Of a stretch of DNA of 16,623 nucleotides, positions 7,615 through 13,997 are shown one piece after another (within the stretch, counting starts at the first letter, position 1; the number at the start of each line of letters is the position of its first letter). The notes under the pieces were generated by a model that was not told the origin of the DNA, made no database searches, and was given only the letters and a program-made list of their open reading frames with translations. Location of the stretch: the NCBI GenBank assembly GCA_051010195.1, contig JBPCVV010000294.1:1-16623 (forward strand), read 5' to 3'. Both the position numbers and the translations under genes were made by a program. The DNA is from Anderseniella sp051010195. Lineage in GTDB: Bacteria; Pseudomonadota; Alphaproteobacteria; Rhizobiales; Aestuariivirgaceae.

Positions 7615-7941
7615 TCACTTGACCTCGATTTTTTTGCTTGTTTCGTAAACCGAGCCGTCATCGTCCACCCAGGTGAACTTGAATTCGCCTGACTCAGCCA
7701 CCTTGGCGGTGAATTCCATGTAAGGATTAGCCGAGATGGCCGGATCAATATCGCACTCGAAAACCTTGGTTCCATTGAACTCGCAGGTAAACTTGTTGAT
7801 GATCTTGCGCGGAATGACCTCGCCGGCTTTGTCCTTGCGCTGACCGGATTCCATCTTGTGGCTGATAAGCGTCTTAATGGTGATCACCTCACCGGCCTTG
7901 GCCGACTTGGGCACCTTCACACGTGGTTTTGCTTTTGCCAT
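7615..7941 (-). CDS. soxZ: SoxZ, sulfur carrier complex subunit
   Basis: A 108-residue immunoglobulin-like partner of SoxY; the SoxYZ heterodimer carries pathway intermediates in the periplasm. It has no leader, as usual for SoxZ, which is exported with Tat-targeted SoxY. Typical stretches are AGEVITIKTLISHKMESGQRKD (~16-37), IPRKIINKFTCEFNG (~43-57), the NPYMEFTAKVAESGEFKFTW core (~72-91) and the DDGSVYE turn. Length matches the family. ATG 7941 has GAGGA upstream and lies 23 bases after the soxY stop. The stop is followed by the stem-loop/pseudoknot preceding soxA. Confidence 0.97.
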   Translation of the reverse strand: MAKAKPRVKVPKSAKAGEVITIKTLISHKMESGQRKDKAGEVIPRKIINKFTCEFNGTKVFECDIDPAISANPYMEFTAKVAESGEFKFTWVDDDGSVYETSKKIEVK

Positions 7942-7964
7942 TTTCGTTTGTCCTCTTGGATGTC

Positions 7965-8420
7965 TTAGCCGCCGCAGCCGCCGATGGTGACCTTGACCTG
8001 CTTAGTATCGGAATAAACCGAGCCGTCTTTCATCTTTGCAACGGCAATTACATTCTGGGTCTTCGCCAGCCGCATGCGGGTGGTGGCAGACGCTTCGCCA
8101 CTGAGTTCGGTAAAGTGGAAAGTCGCCACGTCCGGCCTCGGATTTCCGTCAGCCAGGATGATCACCGACTGCACCAAGTCATCACCGGACATGGCGCTTT
8201 CAACCGATACAGACACCGGCACGGTGTTGCCGTTTTCGGCAATTTCCGGTGTCTTCAGGCTTATCTTTCCGGATGCCGGCTCCTTGCCGCCGGTAAACTC
8301 CATTATCTTCTTTTTGGTTTCTTCCGTTGCGGCACTGGCCGGGTTGACCTTGATGCCTGAAACGGCCAGTACAGCCGCACCTGCTGTCAGACCGAGTACC
8401 TGTCTCCTGTCTAGCTTCAT
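7965..8420 (-). CDS. soxY: SoxY, sulfur carrier protein with C-terminal GGCGG swinging arm
   Basis: A 151-residue protein to which every intermediate of the Sox cycle is covalently bound, through Cys149 in the terminal VTIGGCGG. The leader is Tat-like (LDRRQVLGLTAGAAVLAVSG), needed also to export SoxZ. The mature part has the SoxY pattern: SLKTPEIAENGNTVPVSVSVES, IILADGNPRPDVATFHFTELSGEA, then ATTRMRLAKTQNVIAVAKMKDGSVY. ATG 8420 follows AGGAG at eight bases. That ribosome-binding site overlaps the soxX stop, so the two are translationally coupled. Confidence 0.97.
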   Translation of the reverse strand: MKLDRRQVLGLTAGAAVLAVSGIKVNPASAATEETKKKIMEFTGGKEPASGKISLKTPEIAENGNTVPVSVSVESAMSGDDLVQSVIILADGNPRPDVATFHFTELSGEASATTRMRLAKTQNVIAVAKMKDGSVYSDTKQVKVTIGGCGG

Positions 8421-8431
8421 GGAAATTGCTC

Positions 8432-8899
8432 CTATTCTTTCAGCGTGGCGAGATAGGCCACGACATCTTCAACCTGTTCGGCCGTCAATATGGTCTTTTC
8501 GGTGAACTTCTTGTTGACCCGGACTCCAAGATCGAGGCTGTAGAAGCCCGGCATGATGGTTTCATCCGTCAGCGCCTTCTTGGAATTGATGACAATTGCG
8601 CGCAGCTCTGCCTCGGAGTAGCGGTCTGCGACACCATCGAGCGTTGGGCCCACTTCACCATGGAACGAATGTTCTTTCTGTTCGGCGTTGACATGGCAGG
8701 CCAGGCAGTTGCCCTGCTTGCGATTGGAAAACACCGCTCTGCCCTTTACCGCATCCCCTGCAGCACCGGTCAGCGATGCGTTCACGCCGTCGTCGGTAAA
8801 CTTGACATCCATTGGCGCCACATTACCGGCGTGGGCGGTGGCAACTACGGCTCCCGCGATGCACGCACCGGCCAAACCCAGTTTCAAGATAGTTTTCAT
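8432..8899 (-). CDS. soxX: SoxX, mono-heme cytochrome c subunit of SoxXA
   Basis: A 155-residue periplasmic cytochrome that accepts electrons from SoxA during thiosulfate conjugation and passes them to small cytochromes. The Sec leader is MKTILKLGLAGACIAGAVVATAHA. The heme motif is CLACH at 65-69, with likely axial Met116 in ETIMPGFY. GEVGPTLDGVADRYSEAELRAIV is a typical SoxX stretch. ATG 8899 has GGAGG six bases upstream. It is the first gene after a 134-base gap holding a promoter and a SoxR-type dyad, so the XYZA transcript probably begins here. Confidence 0.97.
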   Translation of the reverse strand: MKTILKLGLAGACIAGAVVATAHAGNVAPMDVKFTDDGVNASLTGAAGDAVKGRAVFSNRKQGNCLACHVNAEQKEHSFHGEVGPTLDGVADRYSEAELRAIVINSKKALTDETIMPGFYSLDLGVRVNKKFTEKTILTAEQVEDVVAYLATLKE

Positions 8900-8934
8900 C
8901 TAATTCCTCCAGTACCCTCTTATTATTGGACGTC

Positions 8935-8963
8935 AGCCTAGTTCACGATTTCACCGATATCAA
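8935..8963 (-). promoter_or_regulatory. Putative soxX promoter
   Basis: On the minus strand, -35 TTGATA (8963-8958) is followed after 17 bases by TAGGCT (8940-8935). The -35 matches the consensus at five of six bases; the -10 is poorer. It lies 36 bases before the soxX ATG, and the ATTCAT/ATGAAT dyad ends six bases upstream of the -35. No other gene fits in 8900-9033. Confidence 0.4.
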
Positions 8964-8968
8964 GACAA

Positions 8969-8988
8969 ATTCATATTTTTGAATGAAT
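8969..8988. promoter_or_regulatory. Putative SoxR operator upstream of soxX
   Basis: ATTCAT (8969-8974) and ATGAAT (8983-8988) are perfect inverted six-mers eight bases apart. The first 16 bases also satisfy ATTC-N8-GAAT (8969-8984). It sits in the soxW-soxX gap next to the predicted soxX promoter and shares half-sites with the soxC operator. Confidence 0.6.
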
Positions 8989-9033
8989 ATCCAATCGCTT
9001 CACATACACAAGTGTCCCGACCAGATAGTGTCA

Positions 9034-9615
9034 TCAATCGGTATTGTTCTCACCGGCTTCGCGACGTTCGACAATCCTGCGCGCGTGATAGCGCTGAAAG
9101 CCCTCGTCGGTTTCGTAGCCTTTCTTGTGTACCCACTGGAACATGTCGAGGAAGGTTCCCTTCCTGAACGCTCCGGGCATGACCGCAACCGTGGATGCGC
9201 CGACGTCCTTTTTGCCGTCGTTTTCTTCCGGCAGGAAGAAAATGGTCGGGGTGAAGGTCACCCGCCATTTGCGCGCCGCAGTTTTCTCTGTAAGCGTCTC
9301 ACCGTCCAGATCGGTTACTTCCTCATCGCCGTACAGGTTGTACTGCACCACCATGTAGTTGTCCTTGATGAAGTCACGCACTTCCGGGTCCGTCAGCACC
9401 TCCTCGTGAACCTTGCGGCAATAGATGCAGCCGCGTTGTTCAAAGATCAGTGCCAGGCGTTTGCCTTCCGCCTTGGCCGTATCCATGTCTTCCTTGATGT
9501 CGCGGAATGTGGTCGCGAACCAGGTCTGTTTGTGCAGGCCGTCATCTCCGACTTCCGCCGCCATCGCGTTGGCGACGCCGGCCAGCAGAATCGTTAAAGC
9601 AAATAATAATCGCAT
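9034..9615 (-). CDS. soxW: SoxW, periplasmic thioredoxin-like protein
   Basis: A 193-residue thiol-disulfide protein partnered with the membrane reductant conduit SoxV, known in Paracoccus as its electron acceptor. The Sec leader MRLLFALTILLAGVANAMAA is followed by a thioredoxin fold with active site Cys63-IY-Cys66 (EQRGCIYCRKVHEE) and the cis-proline segment TFTPTIFFLP. The C-terminus is long and charged. ATG 9615 has AAGGAG eight bases upstream and begins 12 bases after the soxV stop, so the two are co-transcribed. Alternative naming as a generic DUF255/thioredoxin-like protein is less likely given the context. Confidence 0.9.
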   Translation of the reverse strand: MRLLFALTILLAGVANAMAAEVGDDGLHKQTWFATTFRDIKEDMDTAKAEGKRLALIFEQRGCIYCRKVHEEVLTDPEVRDFIKDNYMVVQYNLYGDEEVTDLDGETLTEKTAARKWRVTFTPTIFFLPEENDGKKDVGASTVAVMPGAFRKGTFLDMFQWVHKKGYETDEGFQRYHARRIVERREAGENNTD

Positions 9616-9627
9616 TTCAGTTTCTCC

Positions 9628-10365
9628 TTATCCAACTGCACCCAACCCCGGAAACAGCTCCAGCATATAGTAAGCGATGGCGGACATGCCGCCGGTGATG
9701 AACAGTACACCCGTTGCCACCAGCAAGCCTCCGGTGATCTTCTCGACCAGCCCCATGCGATGTCGATGGCGTTTCATCAGGGCCATGAACGGCCGGAAAA
9801 ACACCGCCGCCAGAATGAACGGGATACCAATGCCCAGTGCATAGGCGAGTAGCAGGGAAGCACCCTTCAGCGCATCTCCGGCTTGCGCAGCAACAAACAG
9901 AATGGCGGCCAGAACCGGCCCTACACATGGCGTCCAGCCAAATGCAAACGCCAGCCCCACGACGTAGGCGCCCAATAGCCCGACCGCCTTGGTCGGTCCC
10001 TGCATCCTGATGTCGCGATACAGAAAGGGTATCCGGAACACGCCCATGAAATGCAGGCCGAGCACAATGATGATAATCCCGGCGATTTTGGCAAGTACAT
10101 CGAGGTGATCGGTAATGAAACTGCCGATGAACGAGGCGCTGGCGCCCAGGGCAACGAACACGGTTGCAAACCCTGCAACGAATGCGATGGCCGCCATGAC
10201 CACGGCACGCCAGGCATCGGCGGGCATGTCGTCATCGCTGAGTTCATTGATCGATGTGCCAGCGAGGAAGCACAGATAGGGTGGAACCAGCGGCAACACG
10301 CACGGTGAAGCGAAGGACAAAAACCCTGCCACCAATGCTGCCGCATAACTGATTTCCAGGTCCAC
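9628..10365 (-). CDS. soxV: SoxV, CcdA/DsbD-family transmembrane thiol electron conduit
   Basis: A 245-residue inner-membrane protein moving electrons from cytoplasmic thioredoxin to periplasmic SoxW and thereby to the Sox machinery. Six hydrophobic helices are recognisable. The redox cysteines are Cys22 in FASPCVLPLVPPY and Cys147 in GWTPCVGPVLAAI, the CcdA hallmark. A GTG start at 10365 is chosen because GGGAG lies six bases upstream. It diverges from soxS across a 68-base AT-rich region with dyad symmetry. It heads the leftward vwxyzabcd gene series. Confidence 0.93.
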   Translation of the reverse strand: MDLEISYAAALVAGFLSFASPCVLPLVPPYLCFLAGTSINELSDDDMPADAWRAVVMAAIAFVAGFATVFVALGASASFIGSFITDHLDVLAKIAGIIIIVLGLHFMGVFRIPFLYRDIRMQGPTKAVGLLGAYVVGLAFAFGWTPCVGPVLAAILFVAAQAGDALKGASLLLAYALGIGIPFILAAVFFRPFMALMKRHRHRMGLVEKITGGLLVATGVLFITGGMSAIAYYMLELFPGLGAVG

Positions 10366-10385
10366 AAATTGCTCCCGCAGAACTC

Positions 10386-10421
10386 ACAACAAGTTCATAT
10401 TCAATTTTTGTAATTTGTTGT
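10386..10421. promoter_or_regulatory. Divergent soxV/soxS control region with inverted repeats
   Basis: ACAACAAGTT (10386-10395) and AATTTGTTGT (10412-10421) are inverted with one mismatch in ten. Inside, 10399-10414 reads ATTC-N8-TAAT, one base off the ATTC-N8-GAAT pattern seen elsewhere in the locus. The AT-rich block is the only sequence between the GTG of soxV and the ATG of soxS, so both promoters must lie here. I could not fix -35/-10 elements. Confidence 0.5.
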
Positions 10422-10433
10422 AAGGTGTCATGC

Positions 10434-10862
10434 ATGAAACGTCTTCGCAACAGATTCCTCGGCGTTGCGGCCGCACTTGCGGGCGGCCTCGCCGTTGTCG
10501 CTTCAACTAATGGCAGCGCGCAAGCAGCAGAGCTCATCATGCTGGAACAGGACGGCTGTCACTGGTGCGAGGTGTGGAATGAAGAGATCGGCATCGCCTA
10601 CCCGAAAACCGACGAAGGCAGGCTTGCACCGCTGCGCCGGGTGGATATCCACGCGCCGCTGCCGGAAGACCTGAAAGGCCTGAAAAAGGCCAACTACACG
10701 CCCACATTCGTGGTCTGGCACAATGGTCGTGAGATTGACCGGTTGCGCGGATACCCGGGCGATCATTTCTTCTGGCCGATGCTGCAGCAGATGCTCGACA
10801 AGATTGACAAACCGGACACTGAAAACAGCAGCGTTTCCGGCACCGGCGAACCGAAATCTTAA
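10434..10862 (+). CDS. soxS: SoxS, periplasmic thioredoxin that maintains SoxYZ
   Basis: A 142-residue thiol protein; in Paracoccus SoxS reactivates SoxYZ and is needed for full thiosulfate oxidation. Start chosen at ATG 10434 (AAGG eight bases upstream) over GTG 10425. The leader is MKRLRNRFLGVAAALAGGLAVV followed by SAQAAE. The active site Cys42-HW-Cys45 lies in LEQDGCHWCEVWNEEIG, and the cis-proline in NYTPTFVVWHNGREIDRLRGYPGDHFFW. It is followed 19 bases later by soxR on the same strand. The CHWC site and this C-terminal motif are typical of SoxS and differ from SoxW. Confidence 0.92.
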   Translation: MKRLRNRFLGVAAALAGGLAVVASTNGSAQAAELIMLEQDGCHWCEVWNEEIGIAYPKTDEGRLAPLRRVDIHAPLPEDLKGLKKANYTPTFVVWHNGREIDRLRGYPGDHFFWPMLQQMLDKIDKPDTENSSVSGTGEPKS

Positions 10863-10881
10863 GGAAAGCAGGTATTTTACC

Positions 10882-11220
10882 ATGGCCAACGCCCAGTTGA
10901 AATTCGAACACGCACTCGACGACATGATGTCGAGTGCCAAGGACGCCACCGACTTTCTGAAAGCCCTGGCGCACGAAGGCCGGCTGGCCATTTTATGCCG
11001 GTTGTCGCAGGGCGAATGCACGGTTACCGAACTTGAACAATTGCTGTCAGCACGCCAGGCTGCGGTATCACAGCAGCTTGCCCGGTTGCGGCTCGAAGGA
11101 CTGGTCAATGCGCGCCGCGACGGCAAGACCATCTATTACACAATCGGCGATGAGCGGGTGAAGCAGATGATCTCGGTGCTTTACGACATGTTCTGCGGCG
11201 AAGATGACAAAACCTACTGA
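10882..11220 (+). CDS. soxR: SoxR, ArsR-family persulfide-responsive repressor
   Basis: A 112-residue winged-helix DNA-binding protein that represses sox genes until reactive sulfur appears. ATG 10882 is the start; the open frame to 10723 runs inside soxS and is not used. The helix-turn-helix is CTVTELEQLLSARQAAVSQQLARLRLEGLV (~46-75), and the wing is ARRDGKTIYYTI. Cys39 (AILCRL) and Cys105 (DMFCGE) are 66 residues apart, exactly the spacing of the sensing pair in BigR (42/108) and SqrR (41/107), which link through sulfur when oxidised. A further Cys46 lies nearby. Its probable operators are the ATTCAT/ATGAAT dyads in this window. Confidence 0.95.
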   Translation: MANAQLKFEHALDDMMSSAKDATDFLKALAHEGRLAILCRLSQGECTVTELEQLLSARQAAVSQQLARLRLEGLVNARRDGKTIYYTIGDERVKQMISVLYDMFCGEDDKTY

Positions 11221-11264
11221 GGCTGTATCTTGAGCCACAGCCGCTAACAAACAACACGACAGAA

Positions 11265-11280
11265 GGCAGGACAACCTGCC
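11265..11280 (+). other. Small hairpin between soxR and the soxT-like gene
   Basis: GGCAGG and CCTGCC pair perfectly around ACAA, 22 bases before the transporter ATG. There is no T-run, so it is not an intrinsic terminator. A second possible stem (GGCTGT with ACAGCC, 11221-11242) directly follows the soxR stop. They could act as processing or stabilising elements in a soxSR-soxT transcript. Confidence 0.35.
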
Positions 11281-11302
11281 CGATCCAGGGAGAGAACGAG
11301 AG

Positions 11303-12400
11303 ATGATCGAGCTGTCTCCAGGCACGATCGCCGCCATTGGCGGCCTCGCCGGGGGTATGGCACTGGGCTTCGCTGCCCGGTGGGGCAGGTTTTGTACGCT
11401 CGGTGCCGTGGAAGATGCCTGCCTAGGCGGCAGCCGGGGCCGGCTGTCAGCATGGGGCCTGGCTATCGCCGTGGCGATTGCCGGAACTTTTGCGCTGGAT
11501 CAATCAGGCATCATTGATGTTGCCGGCAGCTTTTACCTAATCTCGCCGACAACCTTATTGGCGACTGTGTTTGGGTCATTCCTGTTCGGTCTCGGCATGT
11601 CGCTGGTCGGCACCTGTGGCTACGGAACACTGGCCCGCGTCGGCGGCGGTGACCTGAAATCCGTGGTGACCTTTCTGGTACTGGGCATCACTGCCTATGC
11701 GACGATGAACGGGCTTTCTGCCTATTTGCGGGTCTACCTGTTTGACGTGCCTGTACAACTGGAACAACCCGCGGGCATTGCCCACACTGCCGCCTCTCAG
11801 CTTGGCGGCACGGTGCATTTGTGGGCCTACCTGATGGCGGCAGGCGTTGCCGCTGTTGCCCTCACCAGCCGTGATTTGAGGTCCTCGCCCCGTTACCTGA
11901 CGGCCGGGGTCATCGTCGGCGCCGCGATCGTCTCCGGCTGGTTTGTCACCGGGTACCTGGCAAACGATCCGTTCGATCCGCACCGGCTGGAATCATTCAC
12001 CTTCACCGGCCCGCCAGGCGACACGCTTGTCTATGTGATGACGGCGACCGGTGCATCGCTGAAATTCGGCATCGGCGCTGTCACCGGTGTCATACTGGGT
12101 GCCACGCTGACAACCCTGGTGCAGCGACATTTTCGCTGGGAGGCTTGCGACGATGCGCGCGAAATGCGCCGCCAGATACTGGGCGGCGCGCTGATGGGAT
12201 TCGGCGGGGTGACAGCGCTCGGCTGCACCGTGGGACAAGGCTTGTCGGCCGCCTCGCTGCTGGCGTTCAGCGCACCTGTTGCCCTTGCCGCCATGTTCTG
12301 CGGTGCCTGGCTTGGCCTGCAGATCCTTGTCTACGGATCGGTGCGGGAAGTCTTGCAGGATGCCGTCAACAGGTTGATGCGCAGACAGCCTGACGTGTGA
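11303..12400 (+). CDS. soxT: SoxT-like YeeE/YedE family thiosulfate/sulfur transporter (copy 1)
   Basis: A 365-residue polytopic membrane protein (about nine to ten hydrophobic segments). YeeE/TsuA relatives carry thiosulfate across the inner membrane by relaying it along conserved cysteines. All three are here: Cys31 (WGRFCTLGAVED), Cys105 (SLVGTCGYGTLARVGGG) and Cys308 (GGVTALGCTVGQGLS). ATG 11303 follows GGGAGAGAACGAGAG. The gene lies downstream of soxR in the same direction, so it is probably co-expressed. SoxT proteins near soxR in other alphaproteobacteria have been proposed to import sulfur compounds and/or inform SoxR. Which substrate this copy moves is not evident. Confidence 0.88.
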   Translation: MIELSPGTIAAIGGLAGGMALGFAARWGRFCTLGAVEDACLGGSRGRLSAWGLAIAVAIAGTFALDQSGIIDVAGSFYLISPTTLLATVFGSFLFGLGMSLVGTCGYGTLARVGGGDLKSVVTFLVLGITAYATMNGLSAYLRVYLFDVPVQLEQPAGIAHTAASQLGGTVHLWAYLMAAGVAAVALTSRDLRSSPRYLTAGVIVGAAIVSGWFVTGYLANDPFDPHRLESFTFTGPPGDTLVYVMTATGASLKFGIGAVTGVILGATLTTLVQRHFRWEACDDAREMRRQILGGALMGFGGVTALGCTVGQGLSAASLLAFSAPVALAAMFCGAWLGLQILVYGSVREVLQDAVNRLMRRQPDV

Positions 12401-12492
12401 TCACTCAACTGCCTGCACACCGAACGTGGGTTCGAAAATGCAGGCCAGCTTGTCATTTGCATTTCGTCGCTCCTGCACCCACGAACTGACAG

Positions 12493-12744
12493 ATGATGCG
12501 ATTGCCCATGACACATGCAAGCGGCCGAGGCGTCGGTACGACACTGCTTCACGCGGTCGAGCGGCATGCGGAGGCATGTGGACTTAAGCGCATTCGTCTT
12601 GACGTCATCGATACAAATCCGCGCGCACGGACCCGGTACGAAAGACAGGGGTTCGTCAAAAGGACGATTCATTCTCTGGGACCATTTGCACCGGTGTTTG
12701 GCTTTTCACATGCGGCGGAAATGACAAAATCTGTTGGGTCTTAA
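12493..12744 (+). pseudogene. GNAT acetyltransferase C-terminal remnant
   Basis: The 83-codon frame encodes only the C-terminal half of a GNAT fold: the acetyl-CoA pyrophosphate loop region GRGVGTTLLHAVERHAEACGL (~11-31), then IRLDVIDTNPRARTRYERQGFVKR, the usual strand and helix before the final strands. A TGA lies immediately upstream in frame (12487-12489), and the N-terminal strands are not found in any frame of the preceding ~90 bases. The rest of 12401-12786, the gap between the two convergent transporter genes, holds no other recognisable gene; AACTC/GAGTT at 12770-12783 is a weak stem. A decayed gene is more likely than a functional mini-protein. Confidence 0.55.
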
Positions 12745-12786
12745 TGGTTACGCATGCTGCGGGCATTGTAACTCCTAAGAGTTTGC

Positions 12787-13893
12787 TTAGACCCATGCTC
12801 GTGCAGTCGTAATAGCGGTTTCAGTGCGCGCCGCCCGTATGCGCATCGTGCCATAGCCGCCTGCGGCAATGGCCAGTACGGCGATAATTGATGACAATGA
12901 TGCGGTGCTAATGCCTGACAGGCCCTGACCTACGGAACAGCCGAGCGCCGTCACGCCGCCAAACCCCATCAGAAGGCCACCCACCAGATACCGGGCCAGA
13001 GAATTTTCCGCGGTGAAACCCACGAACTGAAAGCGCCTGCCCGCCAACGCACTGGCGAATGCGCCGAGCAGCGCACCGCCCAGCAGGGCCACCGAAAACC
13101 GGATGGTGTCGCCGGTAAAGATCATCAGATACTGAATGGTTTCACCCGCCGGCGCCACAAAGCTCAGCGAGGCAAGCTGGGTGGGTTCAAACTCATCGGC
13201 GCCGACAATCCCGGTGACGGCCCAGCCGGCGACGACAACCAGGCCGACCGCTGCGCCGGTCAGCAGGCCTTTCGGCCCTGACTTGCGAACCAGCAGGCCC
13301 AGCAAGATAAACAATATGACCGCTATGACAGCTGTCACGGCATCTGAAGACACCACACCGGCTTCATACAACTGCGCCGGCGATGTCTCCAGCGACCAGG
13401 CATTTTCCAGCCATATCCGTGGATACGACAGGATGCCCCGCAAGGTGGCGTATCCGGCGATACCGGTAACCAGCAAGGTGACGATTGAGCGGCCGTTGCC
13501 CGATGCTGCCAGCACCAGTAGCCTGGATACACATCCGCCTACCAGAACCATGCCGGCGCCAAACAGAAGACCTCCGGCAATCAGCGCCAGGGGACGGATC
13601 GGCACTGACCAGTAGATGGACTGTGCAAGGTCGATGTTCTGTGAAACGAACAATGCTTGTGTTCCGGCCAGCGCGACCAGCACTGCAGCAAGATACTGCT
13701 TGGAGCGCGGCCGGCCGTCGGCAGCGGTCGAAGATCGCTCGCCGCCCGGTGCCCACTCGGCAAGGGCTGCCCGCGCGCAGTATCGGCTGTATTCTGCAAT
13801 TACACCAAACATAACACCAATGAGGAAAGCGCCCCACACAACCAGTGTGGCTGTACCGTATTGTTCACGCAAAAGGTCAAGCTGCTCAATCAT
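12787..13893 (-). CDS. soxT: SoxT-like YeeE/YedE family thiosulfate/sulfur transporter (copy 2)
   Basis: A 368-residue membrane protein of the same family as the 11303 gene but clearly diverged. Start set at ATG 13893, with AGGAG seven bases upstream; the frame open to 13935 is leader DNA. The cysteine relay is conserved: Cys39 (YSRYCARAALAEW), Cys121 (VLVGGCVSRLLVLAASGNG) and Cys319 (GGVTALGCSVGQGLSG). The ATLRGILSYPRIW and PTQLASLSFVAPAGETIQYLM segments align with copy 1. It converges on copy 1 and has its own promoter region, so the pair is not a simple tandem duplication product. The two may differ in substrate or regulation. Confidence 0.88.
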   Translation of the reverse strand: MIEQLDLLREQYGTATLVVWGAFLIGVMFGVIAEYSRYCARAALAEWAPGGERSSTAADGRPRSKQYLAAVLVALAGTQALFVSQNIDLAQSIYWSVPIRPLALIAGGLLFGAGMVLVGGCVSRLLVLAASGNGRSIVTLLVTGIAGYATLRGILSYPRIWLENAWSLETSPAQLYEAGVVSSDAVTAVIAVILFILLGLLVRKSGPKGLLTGAAVGLVVVAGWAVTGIVGADEFEPTQLASLSFVAPAGETIQYLMIFTGDTIRFSVALLGGALLGAFASALAGRRFQFVGFTAENSLARYLVGGLLMGFGGVTALGCSVGQGLSGISTASLSSIIAVLAIAAGGYGTMRIRAARTETAITTARAWV

Positions 13894-13908
13894 CGGACCA
13901 CTCCTGAA

Positions 13909-13925
13909 GCTGGCGCCGCGCCAGC
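13909..13925. promoter_or_regulatory. 17-base GC-rich palindrome in the leader of soxT copy 2
   Basis: GCTGGCGC and GCGCCAGC are perfect eight-base arms around one central base. It lies between the predicted promoter (13931-13959) and the AGGAG site (13905-13901) of the gene starting at 13893. It could bind a dimeric regulator, or fold in mRNA next to the ribosome-binding site. Confidence 0.45.
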
Positions 13926-13930
13926 GTATG

Positions 13931-13959
13931 CACATATTCAGAAGTGTTCTTTATATCAA
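13931..13959 (-). promoter_or_regulatory. Putative promoter of soxT copy 2 with internal dyad
   Basis: On the minus strand, -35 TTGATA (13959-13954) and -10 TATGTG (13936-13931) are 17 bases apart; the same -35 occurs before soxX. The spacer holds AGAA-N3-TTCT (13940-13950), and ATAT at both flanks (13934-13937 and 13953-13956) continues the symmetry. This half-site differs from the ATTCAT operators, suggesting another regulator or a diverged SoxR site. Confidence 0.4.
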
Positions 13960-13997
13960 ACGATGCGTTCGTTCAAGCCCTCAACTGCGGACCGACG

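Noticed and set aside
10723..10881. N-terminal extension of SoxR by 53 codons
   Set aside because: It would overlap most of the soxS 3' end; the ATG at 10882 gives the normal ArsR length.
12331..12672. 113-codon minus-strand frame across the transporter/GNAT junction
   Set aside because: Overlaps the end of soxT copy 1 antisense, with cysteine- and serine-rich low-information translation.
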